Assembly: GCF_012489685.1 (NCBI RefSeq)
Contig: NC_080041.1
Coordinates: 107,911,760-107,975,759, forward strand
Direction of reading: 5' to 3'
DNA: 64,000 nucleotides
Origin: Lotus japonicus
Lineage: Eukaryota > Streptophyta > Magnoliopsida > Fabales > Fabaceae
Position numbers and translations under genes: made by a program. Each line of letters opens with the position of its first letter. Position 1 is the first letter of the stretch. Below are positions 34,325-45,749 of this stretch, piece after piece. The notes beneath the pieces are model-generated. The model was not told the origin of the DNA, ran no database searches, and was given only the letters and a program-made list of their open reading frames with translations.

Positions 34325-34585
34325 TTATAAGTAAAAAATTATGGTAAATTAATACCCAATTATCACTATTAAGAACATATAATTCAAACAATTGTTAAAA
34401 TATATTTACCAAAAAGATACAAAACATAATATTACTAGAAATTTAAATTGTAAATATCAAAAGTAACCCGTGCAAGTAACCCGTGCAGGGAACGGGTAAT
34501 TCTGCTAGTAATAAATAAAGCAAAGAAAGTGCAAATGCAATTTGGAGAGTTCAATGCGAAGCTTCTAATTGTAAAAAACCAAAGG

Positions 34586-35353
34586 TTTAAATACTTTGGA
34601 GGTACCTGAAATTGTCTGCCGTACGAAAATAAATCCCTGAATTTTTTTTTTCGGATTCTGAATCCCTGGAATTTTTTTTTTAATCAGAATAAGTCCCTAC
34701 TCATGTTTCCAGCCTATGTGGCTCAATTTTTGCTGGTCATTTATTCCACGTGGCTTTTCTATTATTTTAAATACACTTGGATTAAAAAAATAAAATTAAA
34801 CATTTAAATTTAAAATTAAAATCTTTTTAGGGATTTAGGGTTAATTAGATTTAGGGATTTAGGGTTAAAATGTTATTAACCTAATTAACCCTAAATCTAA
34901 TTAACCTAAATCCCTAAAAAGATTTTAATTTTAAATTTAAATGTTTAAATTTAAAATTAAAATATTATTAACCTAATTAACAATAAATCTAATAAATTGA
35001 AAAAAATAATAAATCTAATTAACCCTAAATCCCTAAAAATATTTTAATTTTAAATTTAATGTTTATTACATTTATAATTAAAATCTTATTAACCTAATTA
35101 ACCCTAAATCCCTAAAAAGATTTTAATTTTAAATTTAAATGTTTAATTTTATTTTTTTAATCAATGTGTATTTAAAAAAATAGAAAAGCCACGTGGAATA
35201 AATGACTCAGCAAAATATGTGCCACATAGGCTGGAAACACGAGTAGGGACTTATTCTGATTAAAAAAAATCCAGGGATTCGGAATCGAAAAAAAAAATTC
35301 AAGGACTTGTTTTCGTACGACAGACAATTTCATGGACCTACATAGTATTTAAG
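34586..35353. mobile_element. Foldback MITE with long inverted arms (about 770 bp)
   Basis: Ends TTAAATACTTTGG..GGTACCTGAAATTGTCTG and CAGACAATTTCATGGACC..AGTATTTAA are inverted, and the similarity continues inward for over 200 bp (GTCCCTACTC.TGTTTCCAGCC.ATGTGGC, TTATTCCACGTGGCTTTTCT). The centre is made of TTTAGGGTTAATTAGATT-type repeats in both orientations. No convincing target duplication, so the superfamily is uncertain (Mutator-like foldback possible). Confidence 0.7.
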
Positions 35354-35444
35354 TCAAAACCAAAATGAAAGAATTTAACATGCTGCAAAACCAAAAGATA
35401 ATCATACACCATGGATATACGAGAGGTGCTCCTATCCAAACACA

Positions 35445-35565
35445 TAGAATAAAAGCCTTCAGTGAACCCCCTACGGGCGACCGCTACTACATGTTTCTTC
35501 GTATTGAATCGATTTGAAACACAATGTAGCGGAAGCCTTTGAGGGTCACAGAAGACATTTTCTAC
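35445..35565 (-). ncRNA. MIR477-like precursor hairpin (copy A)
   Basis: On the minus strand the 5' arm holds TGACCCTCAAAGGCTTCCGC (candidate mature site 35528-35548), with the exact miR477 core. The 3' arm (35451-35496) contains GTAGCGGTCGCCCGTAGGGG and GTTCACTGAAGG. GCGGAAG/CTACAT-side bases and CTTC.GTGA at the stem base pair well; the core region has about five mismatches in 20 positions, the weakest of the four stems. Loop about 20-25 bp. TATA box at 35683-35694. Starts 90 bp beyond a foldback MITE. Confidence 0.62.
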
Positions 35566-35682
35566 ATTCAATCACACCAACAGAACAAAGGGCTTCTTTG
35601 AAGGGACTTAGAAACTGCTTCTTCCTTTGTAAGCATTCAAGTTTATTAGCACACTTTGCTAATGAAAACTAAGGTTTAGTGG

Positions 35683-35694
35683 CCTTATATACTG
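35683..35694 (-). promoter_or_regulatory. TATA box upstream of MIR477-like copy A
   Basis: Minus-strand CAGTATATAAGG, about 140 bp before the candidate mature site. Confidence 0.5.
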
Positions 35695-35699
35695 ATGGT

Positions 35700-36960
35700 T
35701 TTGTCCCTTCGCCTCACCACGCAGCTAAAGAATAATATTTCCTATAGAGTAAAGAGATGTGTTCCCTGCTCTGTAAAAAATGTTCCTCATTTTCCAGATA
35801 CGATTCTCCATTAATCCTATAGCTACCAAAAAAATGTGCAACTATCAATGGCATATGAAAAAAGCATATGTAAATTTATTCCTAATTTTAGGATAAGGGG
35901 AATTCTGCCATACGTAACCAAAATAGATAATGTATAGTTGCTTTACTTATTAAATTCGATTTGAAACAATGTGTAATGCATCGTTTAATTAATTTATGAG
36001 TAAATTTAAGCTTGTAATCGTACAACAATTAAAAAAAAAACTGTATTTGTACACATCTATTTTGGCCTATTTGACAAAGTTATAGAAGGCTTAATACTTT
36101 TTCTATTTTACACTAACACTGTGTATGCTTAGATTTGTTTGATTCGTGAAATGAAGTTTCTAGCCTGTGCCTGTTGACATATAGTTGGCAAACGGGGAAT
36201 ATAAAAAAGATAGAATCTGAATATGGCTTGAATAGTAGTTGAATTCCATATACGTTTCAGAAAATTAACTAGCCACGTGGATTGATTGTCTGCAATTTAA
36301 ATTCTCTTTTAAAATTCGTTTGCAGAAGAAATAAAAAGTTTTGCAGCACATGCACTAATGTCAAATTTTCAAAACCTTGAATCATGAGAGAACATCTTCT
36401 CATGAAGGCGCGCATTACATCAGGGCCATTTAACAACGTAATAACAGTCCACAATACATTGGTGCTAAATTATAATCTTGTTTTGCAAGAGAAGTTATCT
36501 TCTCAATTGTGATATGGTTTTTGTTTTGCAGGGTAATTTTTAGATTTAAAAACATCGATGTTATGGATAATTTGTTAAGTTGGTGGAGGATTTATTGTAT
36601 CTAAACTAGTTTTGAGAGTTTCATTATTAAAATTGATCACAAGATTTTCATTGATTACCTACGATAAAAAACCTATCGATAATTTGCGAAAAATCATTGG
36701 TAAAATGGAATACTTGTGACAGTGCATCCGTCATACCAAATTAATAACTATTGAAGTGGAGATTTGGTTTTGCATTGTGTGATTTATTGGTGTATGGATT
36801 TTTAACATTAGTTAATTTGATTGTTCTTCTTCTTTCTCTTTAGCATACCATGACGATGACAATTGGTAATGGTAATTTGGTATAACATGCAAATGGTAAT
36901 TAATCTTCCTCTTCTTTAGCATACCATGGCAATTGACAATGGTAATATGTTTGTTTGGCC
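35700..36960. other. Intergenic, nothing supported
   Basis: AT-rich; no gene or clear element. A local direct repeat, TAGCATACCATG.C.ATGACAATTGG.AATGG, occurs at about 36842 and 36918. Confidence 0.45.
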
Positions 36961-36984
36961 CTCTTGTTTGATCAAGGATTGAAC

Positions 36985-37160
36985 CGTTTATTTAGCTCTC
37001 TGATGTGAGAGATTGCATTGTTTGATTCTCTAGTGTGAGAGATTGCATTTGTTTGGCCCTGATGAGGGATTACATCATTTAGCTTTTCGGTGTGACGGTG
37101 CCACTGTGGAGTCTGAGGAATTTGGATTGTTTGGCCCTCTGATGTGACGATGGAGTATGA
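36985..37160 (+). repeat. Short tandem array, about 35-bp units
   Basis: Degenerate units of the form TTTGGCTCTCTGATGTGAGAGATTGCAT repeat four to five times. Each unit contains a small palindrome (CTCT.A.GTGAGAG). A minus-strand open frame through it reflects the repeat only. Confidence 0.55.
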
Positions 37161-38468
37161 GAATTTTGCTTCATGCTTCATCCATGATGTGGCTTGCAAT
37201 ATTGGATGAAGATAATGGTTTTGATTTTAGAGATTGGGTGTTTCTGCTTCCAATACTAAAAAGTAAAAACGTTTATTTTTTTTCTTAATTAGCAAACTAT
37301 AGATGCTTCATGTTGATGCGTCACGAGTTTGAGGGGATGTTAGATAAAATAAGTTTGTTTTATTATTTAGGTCTTATGGATAGTTGGTCTTTTAGCATTT
37401 TACTTACTGCCTATTTATATTTGTTCATTTGTTTTCTATTGGAATATAAGCCGTCACAATGTAACCCTATTACACTTCCATTTTCTCCTCTCTCTTTTCT
37501 CTTTGCATTACTTTTTTTTTCTTTTAACAATTCTCTTGATTAAACTGATAAATGGTTGGGGCTGATGGAGTATTTTGATGTCTTTAACAATGATTTAGTT
37601 GTAGATAAGTGACCGATTAGTTTGGATCCTCTCGAGTCATTTTTTCTCTTATTATAGCAGCTATTCTAAGCTCATTTAGCTACTATAGTGTATGTTAGAA
37701 TCCCTTTTTGTTCAAATTTTATTCTGTTTACATATCAAACGCTACCATTTGAAGATTTATACATCACAATAAACACAAAAAATTGACTGCTGGGAAAAAG
37801 ATTGTTTAGTTTTGTGGAGAATATCAAATCTTTTAAATGATTGAACCACTCATGAATGATAGAGAAGCTTTGACTAGATGAAATTGATAGAGGCAGAGAC
37901 CGCACAACTAGCGAATAAATTAAATGTTATTCTTCAAGGAAGAAATAAGTCAAACAACATGCATGTAACTCACTATAATGCTTTCAGAGCAACTTGCTCA
38001 CCCATTTATCTCTAAAACAAATAACAATGGGTATCTATATAACATTTTCAAAGACTAGTTGTGCGGTTACACCCTATTAGAACTTATATATTTTGACCAA
38101 TAAGTATATATTTTGATTCCTCTATTAAATAAGATCGTTAATATAATTGTTTCCCGTAAAAAAAAGTGATACATTTTGGATAAGAATTAAGTCAGCTTTA
38201 ATATGAGATGATTAACTAATTGACTTAACTACCTTATTTTGCTCTTAATTCAACGGAAATCTCTAACACTACATATATTGATGTGACACACTGAAGAAGA
38301 GAAAGTTTTTTAGAGCTTTCTTAACTGAATATATTAGAAAAATACCAAACCATATTAAAGCCTTCAACAGAAATATATCACTGTTTATAAAATCTTCTAG
38401 CGTAAATAATATGTCAAAAGATTACAAATTAATGGTCCAAAAGGAAGTTATAAGGTTACATGTTACAT
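37161..38468. other. Intergenic, nothing supported
   Basis: AT-rich; a hydrophobic open frame at 37310-37543 has no recognisable domain. Confidence 0.45.
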
Positions 38469-38637
38469 GGTTTTAAATAAAGATCGGCGATTGCAACTGA
38501 AACTGCAACTTTAGTTTCAAGGATTTCGAAGGTCTTCCTAACTGTATCATGACTGCGATTGCAGGCCGCATTTGTCCTTCATTTTCCGCAATACCAAGGA
38601 TCACAACATGACCGACCATGACTGCAATTTAAGACCT
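38469..38637. mobile_element. Small MITE-like element
   Basis: GGTTTTAAATAAAG at the left and GCAATTTAAGACCTTA at the right form an imperfect inverted pair around GC-richer sequence with CGATTGCA/TGCAATC-type motifs, a common plant MITE pattern. Target duplication not resolved. Confidence 0.4.
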
Positions 38638-38910
38638 TAGTCACTTAAATAATCATGCTTAGGTTGAAGTTCTGTTGGTGTGCCTTTGATAAGCAAACAT
38701 GTAAACTAAAATCCCGAATGCTGCATGGAGACAATGTGTACGTACGTACTCTGAGTTTTGCTGCAACAATGAAATTAGTATAAATTAATTACAGAGTAGG
38801 CTGGAAGTCCAATAACTGCAATAACACAAGTTAGAAAATATTGATTCAAATTAAATAGCCACAATATTTGACTCAAAAACATTGTTGTTTGGATAATATA
38901 TATAAACATC

Positions 38911-39036
38911 AGAATGGCCTTTAATGGTCCCCAATAGCCCCCACGCCTCCATGTTTGTGGATATTCATCCATACATGAATTGAATCGCTTATAACATAGA
39001 GTAGTGGAAGCCTTTGAGGGTCACTAAAAGCATTCT
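38911..39036 (-). ncRNA. MIR477-like precursor hairpin (copy B)
   Basis: The minus-strand 5' arm AGTGACCCTCAAAGGCTTCC.. (candidate mature site 39003-39023) pairs with the 3' arm 38911-38953 (contains GTGGGGGCTATTGGGGACCA). In a 36-position alignment about 31 positions pair including G:U. The base of the stem, AGAATG/CATTCT, is also paired. Loop about 45 bp. This is the best-paired and cleanest of the four hairpins. Same strand as copy A, 3.5 kb away. TATA box at 39131-39146. Confidence 0.72.
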
Positions 39037-39130
39037 CTATTCAAATTTCATATATGGGTCTAAGAAACTAATCGTTTATTTTCATTGAAGCTCACCTATA
39101 CCTTGACAGAATGAATGCATGTGTAGTCAG

Positions 39131-39146
39131 TCCATATATATAGACA
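39131..39146 (-). promoter_or_regulatory. TATA box upstream of MIR477-like copy B
   Basis: Minus-strand TGTCTATATATATGGA about 110 bp before the candidate mature site. Confidence 0.55.
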
Positions 39147-39932
39147 CATGCTCACCTATTACCTATATAATAAGCCAAACTAAATTACATCTTACTTTCT
39201 TTCTTTGTCTATGATTAATTTGATTCGCCAATTCAAGATATGATTGCTTTTTTGATCCGAATTTCAGAATTTACATCTCAGCTATATTCCACCACGGTGG
39301 AGATATGGTGCTTTTAGTGGAAATACGGAATGTTAACAAAAAGGAAATATATGACTTATAATTCAGTGGAGCTGGGTGAGGATATAGTTGACTTTAATAA
39401 GAATTCATTTGGATTTCGATTATTTGGATTGATTAGTCTCCACTCCAGGATCCATAATTTGACTTTAGAAATAGAAGGAATATTATAAATAGAAGAAGTT
39501 TATCCAACACTTAAACACAAGTGATAAAACTTATTCAAGATAATGACATTATGTGAAAGTGTAAATGAGTAAATGACACCACGATTAGTTAGGAATTAAC
39601 TAAAAATTGTCATTTATCAATGATGGTCTATTATATACGGCCACAAATCCGTTTGTAGATGATTGAATTACCAGCAGATTGGTCGTCTGAATATATAGCT
39701 TCTCTTCTAGGAAACAAAAATCATTTTATTGATGGTCTCTGTCATCACAAAATGGGCCTGCGGCGGGAAAATTATGGGAAAAGAGAGTGAAATTTTACCA
39801 ACGGTTATGAACGTCATTTTGGTCACCGGCCACATTAAGGTCGTCGGTAACCCAATCAACAACAACATTTATAGCCAGTAACATGAACATTTTACTGACA
39901 TAAAAGGCACAGCGTTAGTGACCTATATATTA
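39147..39932. other. Intergenic, possible CACTA-end remnant
   Basis: No gene. GCACAGCGTTAGTG near 39908-39921 ends in TAGTG and is preceded by GGTCGTCGGTAAC-type motifs like those at the CACTA end near 46.9 kb, but there is no matching left end. Confidence 0.35.
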
Positions 39933-40130
39933 CAGTGGCGGAACCAGAATTTTGGGAAGTTGGGGCAAATTTATTATTGAGTCTCTAAATTTTGTCTTAC
40001 CTTATAAATTTTGTCTTTTCTCTCAATTTTTTTTTGGCCAAAAAACTTACTTGGTCCAAAGAAATTTTATCTTTTTTTTGTTTGAGTTAGGGCAATGGAC
40101 CCACCAAGCCTGGTGGTGGATCCGCCGCTG
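39933..40130. mobile_element. hAT-like MITE, 198 bp
   Basis: Begins CAGTGGCGGAACC and ends GGATCCGCCGCTG, 13-bp terminal inverted repeats with two differences. Flanks are TATATATTA and TATATATAT, compatible with an 8-bp duplication but ambiguous because of the AT repeat. A widespread plant MITE type. Confidence 0.75.
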
Positions 40131-41198
40131 TATATATATAAGTCGGAACTTCACTTTCACCGGCCGGACCTCTTGATCTTCCTATCCTATTTTATCTTTT
40201 CTATTCAATTATTTTCATCTTTTTTATTTACTTTTTTTTTTAAGTTTAAGTATGTATGCTTCCAACATGACGTATTTATATATGATGTCTTGCGCAATAT
40301 TGAGATTAGTAATCAATTTTTGGTATATTGAGCATGTTTATATTGTCAGCATGTAAAAGTGTGAAATTAATATTTGTGAGCATGTATGATTACACACTGT
40401 ATGTTAATTGACTAAGTTAAGAATATTATAAATATATGACAGCATGTATAATTAGAAATTATATTAATACATGTATGATAATTTTTTGGGTTTTTTTGGG
40501 GGGGGTTGTATGTTACTTTGGTGGAAGAATTTGAATCTTTTAATTTTTTATGTCCTCTAATTTATAATGATGTGATTCCTACTCATTTAACTTTCATACT
40601 ACTACGACTAGTGTTATCAAACAATCATAAACTTAAATTTTGGAAGACCTTCAATTTACTTAAAAGTTTACAAATTGAATTTTGGAAGACCTTCAAATTT
40701 ATCACGTATATCAAGTTAGTCATTTATTTGTTATTTTTTGTTTGAAAGTTTTGAGTTGGAAGATTTGATATGGTAGCAACACCTCTTATATCGTGTGTAG
40801 GGCAGTTTGACATGGATCATGATATTCGAACTAACAATGTTGAATATTTTGATTCATCTCAATTTGCATAGCAACACGATGAGGGAGGTGTTGCACTTGC
40901 CCAATACATACCAGTTTAGAGAACCTCAAACAACGACCAACTGATTTCAAAGTTATATAAATGTTATGTTTGGAGCTCTTTCAAAATTCAATTTGTAATT
41001 TGCTAAGTAATTTCCATCATTTGATCAAATATCATATTGATGATTGTTAGTTGCTTGTGGTACATTGGGAACATAGATAGAAATACGACACTTATGTGAA
41101 TGAGGATTGCGACATTATCACGAAGGATGTAAAAGGTTAAGAGTTGAAAATTTTTCCACCGACGTAGCACTTTCATCCATAGCAAATGAAGATTTTTT
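40131..41198. other. Intergenic, nothing supported
   Basis: AT-rich. A short local repeat (AATTTTGGAAGACCTTCAA at about 40637 and 40676). No recognised coding sequence. Confidence 0.45.
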
Positions 41199-42050
41199 TT
41201 CAATCAATTCGCAGCGATTTTTTTCCAACGACAGTTAGGTTGTTGCTAAAGATAGCTATATGGCAGCAATATTTTCAAGTTGTTGCCAAAAGAAAATTTT
41301 TTCGCGACAATACTAATATTGTTGTAAAAAATGTACTTATCCCAACAACTTTACTGGTCGCTGTGAAATAAGCTAATTCGCAACGACTTTTTTCCAACAA
41401 CATTTAGGTTGTTGTTAAAGATAAGGTATATGACAACAACATTTCCAAGTTGTTGGCAAAAGAAATTTTTTTCACATCAACACTATTATTGTTGTAGAAA
41501 AATGTATTTATCCCAACAACTTTACTAGTCGCTGCGAAATAAGCTAATTCGCAACGACTTTTTTCCAACAACATTTAGGTTGTTGTTAAAGATAAGGTAT
41601 ATGACAGCAACATTTCCAAGTTGTTGACAAAAGAAATTTTTTTCACATCAACACTATTATTGTTGTAGAAAAATGTATTTATCCCAACAACTGTACTGGT
41701 TGCTGCGAAATAAGCTAATTTGCAGCGACTTTTTTCCAACGACATTTAGGTTGTTGCTAAAGATAGGTATATGGCAACAACATTTCCAAGTTATTGCCAA
41801 AATAAATTTTTTTCCACGACGACACTAATATTGTTGTAGAAAAATGTACTTATCCCAACAATTTTACTGGTCGCTGCGAAATAAGCTAATTCACAGCGAC
41901 TTTTGCCCAACAATGGAAAAGTTGTTGGTAAAAATAAGTATATGGCAACAACATTTTCAACTTGTTGCTACAAATTTTTTGTTTTGCCAACAACATTAAT
42001 TTTGTTGTGAACTTTCCCCAGCAACTTTAATTGTCTTTGGGAAATAGCTA
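41199..42050 (+). repeat. Five tandem units of about 171 bp, CACTA-subterminal type
   Basis: Unit starts AAGCTAATTCGCAGCGAC recur at about 41370, 41541, 41712 and 41883, with a diverged unit at each end. Each contains GCGACTTTTTTCCAACAAC, GGTTGTTG.TAAAGATA, CCAAGTTGTTG.CAAAAG, and ACAACTTTACTGGTCGC. The same GCAGCGAC/GTCGTTG vocabulary occurs in reverse at 46.2-46.7 kb next to a CACTA terminus, so this is probably the opposite subterminal region of that element. Confidence 0.7.
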
Positions 42051-42538
42051 TTATATGCCAATAACATTTAAGGATTGACGCAAAATGTATAAATTTATAT
42101 CATCGAAATGTTAAGTTGTGGAGAATGATAACCATGACAAAGGTTTATATATATGTTTACCAACAATTTTTTATAGTTAAATTAGTAAATGTAATTTTAT
42201 ATTAGCATGTTCTTAGACTTTTTTTATGACAACTATGTTACTAGATAAAGTTTAAAAAATTTCATCTTTATAAAATATGATATGAAAAAGGTAAGTAATT
42301 AATAAATAAACAATACATAACTTGTGTAATTATTAAGTGATTGACACATTTTAATATGTCTATAAATTATATTCATTTATAATGTACATAAGTTAATCTC
42401 ATAAATGAAATTATTTAAGTTTTTGTTATTTATTTGGAAACAGAAAATATATTGATATTAATTTTTAATTCGAGATATGGATATTAGATACTTAGTTTGT
42501 TTTTTTAACTTAGATAATTAGTCTGTTGCTATTTTGAG

Positions 42539-42586
<48 letters not shown>

Positions 42587-42689
42587 CATGTAGTTATTTG
42601 AATTTGATGACTAAAATTAAGGGGTAACTAAATAATAGATATGATTTAAGTATAGTTAATTTGGAATAGATTGAATTTGAATTTGACAG
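42051..42689. other. AT-rich with a (TA)n microsatellite
   Basis: A (TA)n run of about 45 bp at 42543-42587. Nothing else recognised. Confidence 0.55.
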
Positions 42690-43150
42690 GGAGTCTAGTG
42701 CTGACTCTCACAACAAGATCTATGAAGTTCCTTTGGTGAAAAATCGAATATCGGTAGTGACCTCTGCCTAGAGATTCGTAGTAGGTGTCGAGACTTGTCT
42801 TATCTATAGATCTTTGCTAGATCTCGAGGGGATCTCTACTAAGAGATTCGTAGCATGTGTCAAGACTTTGCAAAAGTCATCGAGAGATCTATGTCAAGTC
42901 TCAATGGAATCTCTTATGAGAGATATGTAGTAGGTGTCGAGACTTGTAAAAGTTATCGAGAGATCTTTGTCAGATCTCGGAGGAATTTTACCAAGAGATT
43001 CGTAGTAGGTGTTGAGACTTTGTAAAAATCATCAAGAGATCTTTGTCAGATCTCGTCGGATCTCTGCCTAGAGATCTATAACAAGTGTCGAGACTGTAAG
43101 AGTCATCTAGAGATCTTTGTCAGATCTTGGGGGATCTCTTTCGATAGATC
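42690..43150 (+). repeat. Tandem array, about 75-bp units rich in GAGATCT
   Basis: Units of the form GAGATTCGTAGTAGGTGTCGAGACTT.GTAAAAGTCATCGAGAGATCTTTGTCAGATCTCG... begin near 42771, 42843, 42920, 42994 and 43071, about six in all and moderately diverged. The array leads directly into the LTR-like segment, so it may be U3 of that LTR. Confidence 0.7.
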
Positions 43151-43660
43151 CATAGACTTCGTCTAGATGGAATAAACCCAGGTTAGGGCCCGGTACATAT
43201 CCCCATGAGATTTTTCTCCTAAGACTCCTACACATGCATGGAACGCAATAATAGAAGACAAAGAAAAACAAAATAGAAAGAGAGAACCAGAGTAGAGTAG
43301 AGCCGGAAAAAAACAAAGTAGGAGCAGTAGGCCAATCAGGTCGTTCATTATGATACGCGCCTTCGACGATGTGGGCATCTCCTAGGATTTTGTCGACCTC
43401 GTACCTATAAATACTCCCCAAAGAGAAAACCCAAGGTAACTCTATAACCCCTCTTTTGTTCATGAAACTCTTCTAAACATTTACTTGAGCATCAGAGTTT
43501 CTTTAAAGGTACCACCATGGTCTGACGCTGAAGAAAAGCGATGGGGCACAAATGACGCCTCGCTACTCATCCATCCATGCCAAGTTCCCATAAGAAAGAA
43601 ACACTCAATTTGGGGTGATTGGTTCGATTCGTTTGGATCACTATTTATATAAGCTCCGAC
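43151..43660 (+). mobile_element. Gypsy-like LTR fragment
   Basis: Contains a TATA box ACCTATAAATACTCC (about 43402), CCCTCTTTTGTTCATG and, downstream, ACTTGAGCATCAGAGTTTCTTTAAAGGTACCACC split over 43484-43516. That resembles the U5 of many plant Ty3/gypsy LTRs (ACTTGAGCGTCGGAGTG..GCAGGTACC). No gag or pol follows; likely a solo or truncated LTR. A minus-strand open frame at 43107-43463 is antisense to this and not taken as a gene. Confidence 0.45.
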
Positions 43661-43804
43661 AAACACTTTGCATAAGTGTTTATGTTATAAGATAAAGTCA
43701 AATGAACTCTTCCAAATGAAACATGTTTAACATGGAAACATTTTCTACAATTTTAATAGTTTTTAAAGATTACTAAATTTTTATCGTTAACAGTTTTTAT
43801 ATAA

Positions 43805-43914
43805 TTTTTTTTTACGTCATAAAGATAAATTACACCATTTAGGATTGAACCCGAGATCTCCCCGACCCAACTCATATGTTCCCTAACTCTTATCACTTGA
43901 GCTATCATTCGGGG
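43805..43914 (-). mobile_element. SINE (Au-like), 15-bp target duplication
   Basis: The minus strand reads GATAGCTCAAGTGATAAGAG (A box), CTCGGGTTCAATCC (B box), GTGTAATTTATCTTTATGAC and a poly(A). ACAGTTTTTATATAA flanks it at 43790-43804 and 43915-43929. Same family as the copy at 12000-12117. Confidence 0.9.
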
Positions 43915-43929
43915 ACAGTTTTTATATAA

Positions 43930-44060
43930 TTTTTATATAATTTAATGTGTACTCAAAACTTAATCCTTATAATTTAAAATTAAAATAGTACTGTATAAAA
44001 AAATTAGAAGATATCTAAAAAATATGTGAAACATTGTTAATGTAATATATATATATATAT

Positions 44061-44092
<32 letters not shown>

Positions 44093-44879
44093 ATATAGTT
44101 TAATGGATATGTATTGTTTACACTAATAACTAATCACAGTGTGTCAAGTAGGAGAATAATTTTTATTTAAATTTTAATTAAAAAAAATTGATGTGGCGAA
44201 TTTTTATTGGATATATGGGTGAACAAAGTCCACAATTAAATTTAATATAGATATATATATATATATATATATTTGATGAGAAAAATTAACTCAAAAATTG
44301 AGCACTAGTAGACGTGTGGTGCTCACTTAAAAAAAAAGACGTGATGCTGAGTTACTCAAAAATTAACTCCGAATTTCGTTGCAGACTTGATCCATGTTTT
44401 CGTCCGAAATTGGTGCAGCACTGATAGACGTGGGGCTCAGTTACTCTAACTTACTTCATATTTCAAAATTTAAGATTAACATCTTTTTATACAGTAAGAT
44501 TAATTAACATCTTCAAAATGATAATAAAATAAATTATTAATGAATGAACTTATATTTTTATAAAAAAATCTAATAAATATTTAAATAACAAATATTTATT
44601 TTGTTTTGAGCACTAATTTTTTTAAAAAAAATTAGATAATAATTTACTTTAATCATTTTAAGTAATAATAGTATAGTATTTAAATTATAAAATATAAGTG
44701 ATTTTAATCTTAATGAAATTCATAAAACATTTCAAAATTGAAAGCTAAATTTTAGGCGCTAAAAGTTTTGGCGTTTCTTTTAGAGTTTTAGGCGCTAAAA
44801 TATTTTAGTTTTCCTAAAAATACTCCACCTTAAGAAACTGTCTACAAAACTGCTAGGTCCCTGCTTCATTCACACCAAA
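43930..44879. repeat. AT-rich DNA with AT microsatellites
   Basis: (AT)n tracts at 44043-44097 (with TTATATAT breaks making a near palindrome) and about 44248-44273. No gene. Confidence 0.55.
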
Positions 44880-45375
44880 AAATGGCAGAAATTGTTGCGG
44901 CCTCTTGATGGTTTTCTAGTAGCTTCTCTACATCAACCAAAGCTGCTTACGACGCACACAGGTTTAGTTCGTATATTTTTTTAAATACAATCAATTTTTT
45001 TTGTTTGAGGCATTATAGGAAGACAATCTCACTATTTAATTATTATCAAGTTTAACACAATCCTTACAATTCTTTTATTTTTGTGATTTTTATGCTTGTT
45101 TTCCCTTTTCTTTAAAGGCAAGTGTAGATTGGAAAAAGGTAGAAAGTGGACATGAAAAGCGATGAAGAATAGAAATGAAATTAAGATAGAGTGAGGCGCA
45201 ACTTCAAGAAGAGCATAACAAAAAGAAAGAAGAAATGTCTACACGAACGGAAGATAGTCAGAGACAACTTGAAGAATGAGAAAAATAATTTGAAGAAAGA
45301 GTGGAGAAACAACTTGGTGAAAGAATGGAAAAGAAATTTGTGGAAATGATGGCGGCCATAAAAGGCACTGGGTAA
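44880..45375 (+). pseudogene. Degenerate charged coiled-coil coding sequence, possibly CACTA transposase C-terminus
   Basis: After an intron-like stretch, 45120-45375 reads, with stops, EEHNKKKEEMSTRTEDSQRQ, FEERVEKQLGERMEKKFVEM and MAAIKGTG before GTAAGT. Plant En/Spm (CACTA) transposase genes end in similar E/K/M-rich coils. It sits between the two CACTA-type arrays, which favours that reading, but the assignment rests on composition only. Confidence 0.35.
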
Positions 45376-45749
45376 GTATGAATGAATATCAGTTAAACAA
45401 TTAACTTTCTTTCGTAAATTCCATTAATTCAGTTAATTCACAGATCATGTATCTTTCTACTTTTTTTTTAGAATAAGGACTCTTAATGAGTTTCTAATTT
45501 TATGGTATTCATTTATGCTAAGAATTTTTGTTTGTTTGTTTTGTTTAATTATTCGATGATAAGTTAGTTTTAAATTTTTAGGTGGTTTTTTCAGGGGGTT
45601 ACAGGTAGGTTGTTAAATTCTTATTTATTTAGATGCTATATTTTAAATCTTTGAGATTAATTGAGCTGCATTTCTTATATACTTAATTTGATATTTTTAT
45701 AGGTTCTCTGTTCCATGAGAATCAGTGTTTCTCATAGCCTGCGAGATCA

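Larger units (their letters stand above)
30432..34509 (+). mobile_element. Non-autonomous Helitron with both ends (plus strand, about 4.1 kb)
   Basis: 5' end TCTATATATATATATATG followed by AAAAGAAGG and, soon after, GCCACATGTC, typical of plant Helitron starts; preceded by A. 3' end: stem CCCGTGCAGGGAACGGG, then TAATTCTG, then CTAG ending at 34509, followed by T. A duplicated AAGTAACCCGTGCA lies just before the stem. No Rep/helicase. Contains a hAT element (32341-33097) and a LINE tail (33709-34324), both with intact target duplications, so both landed inside the Helitron or were carried with it. The rest is very AT-rich. Confidence 0.75.

Noticed and set aside
34840..34920. TTTAGGG-like runs suggesting interstitial telomere repeats
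   Set aside because: The motif is TTTAGGGATTTAGGGTTAAT, mixed with its inverse inside a foldback MITE, not a tandem TTTAGGG array.
36972..37199. 75-codon frame over the 37-kb tandem array
   Set aside because: Periodic repeat translation (AISHTRESNN-type), explained by the short tandem units.
39640..39921. Possible CACTA element ending TAGTG at 39921
   Set aside because: Only one weak end; no matching CACTA start or 3-bp duplication found.
43107..43463. 118-codon minus-strand frame
   Set aside because: Antisense to an LTR-like segment with TATA box; hydrophobic stretch is T-rich low complexity; no known domain.
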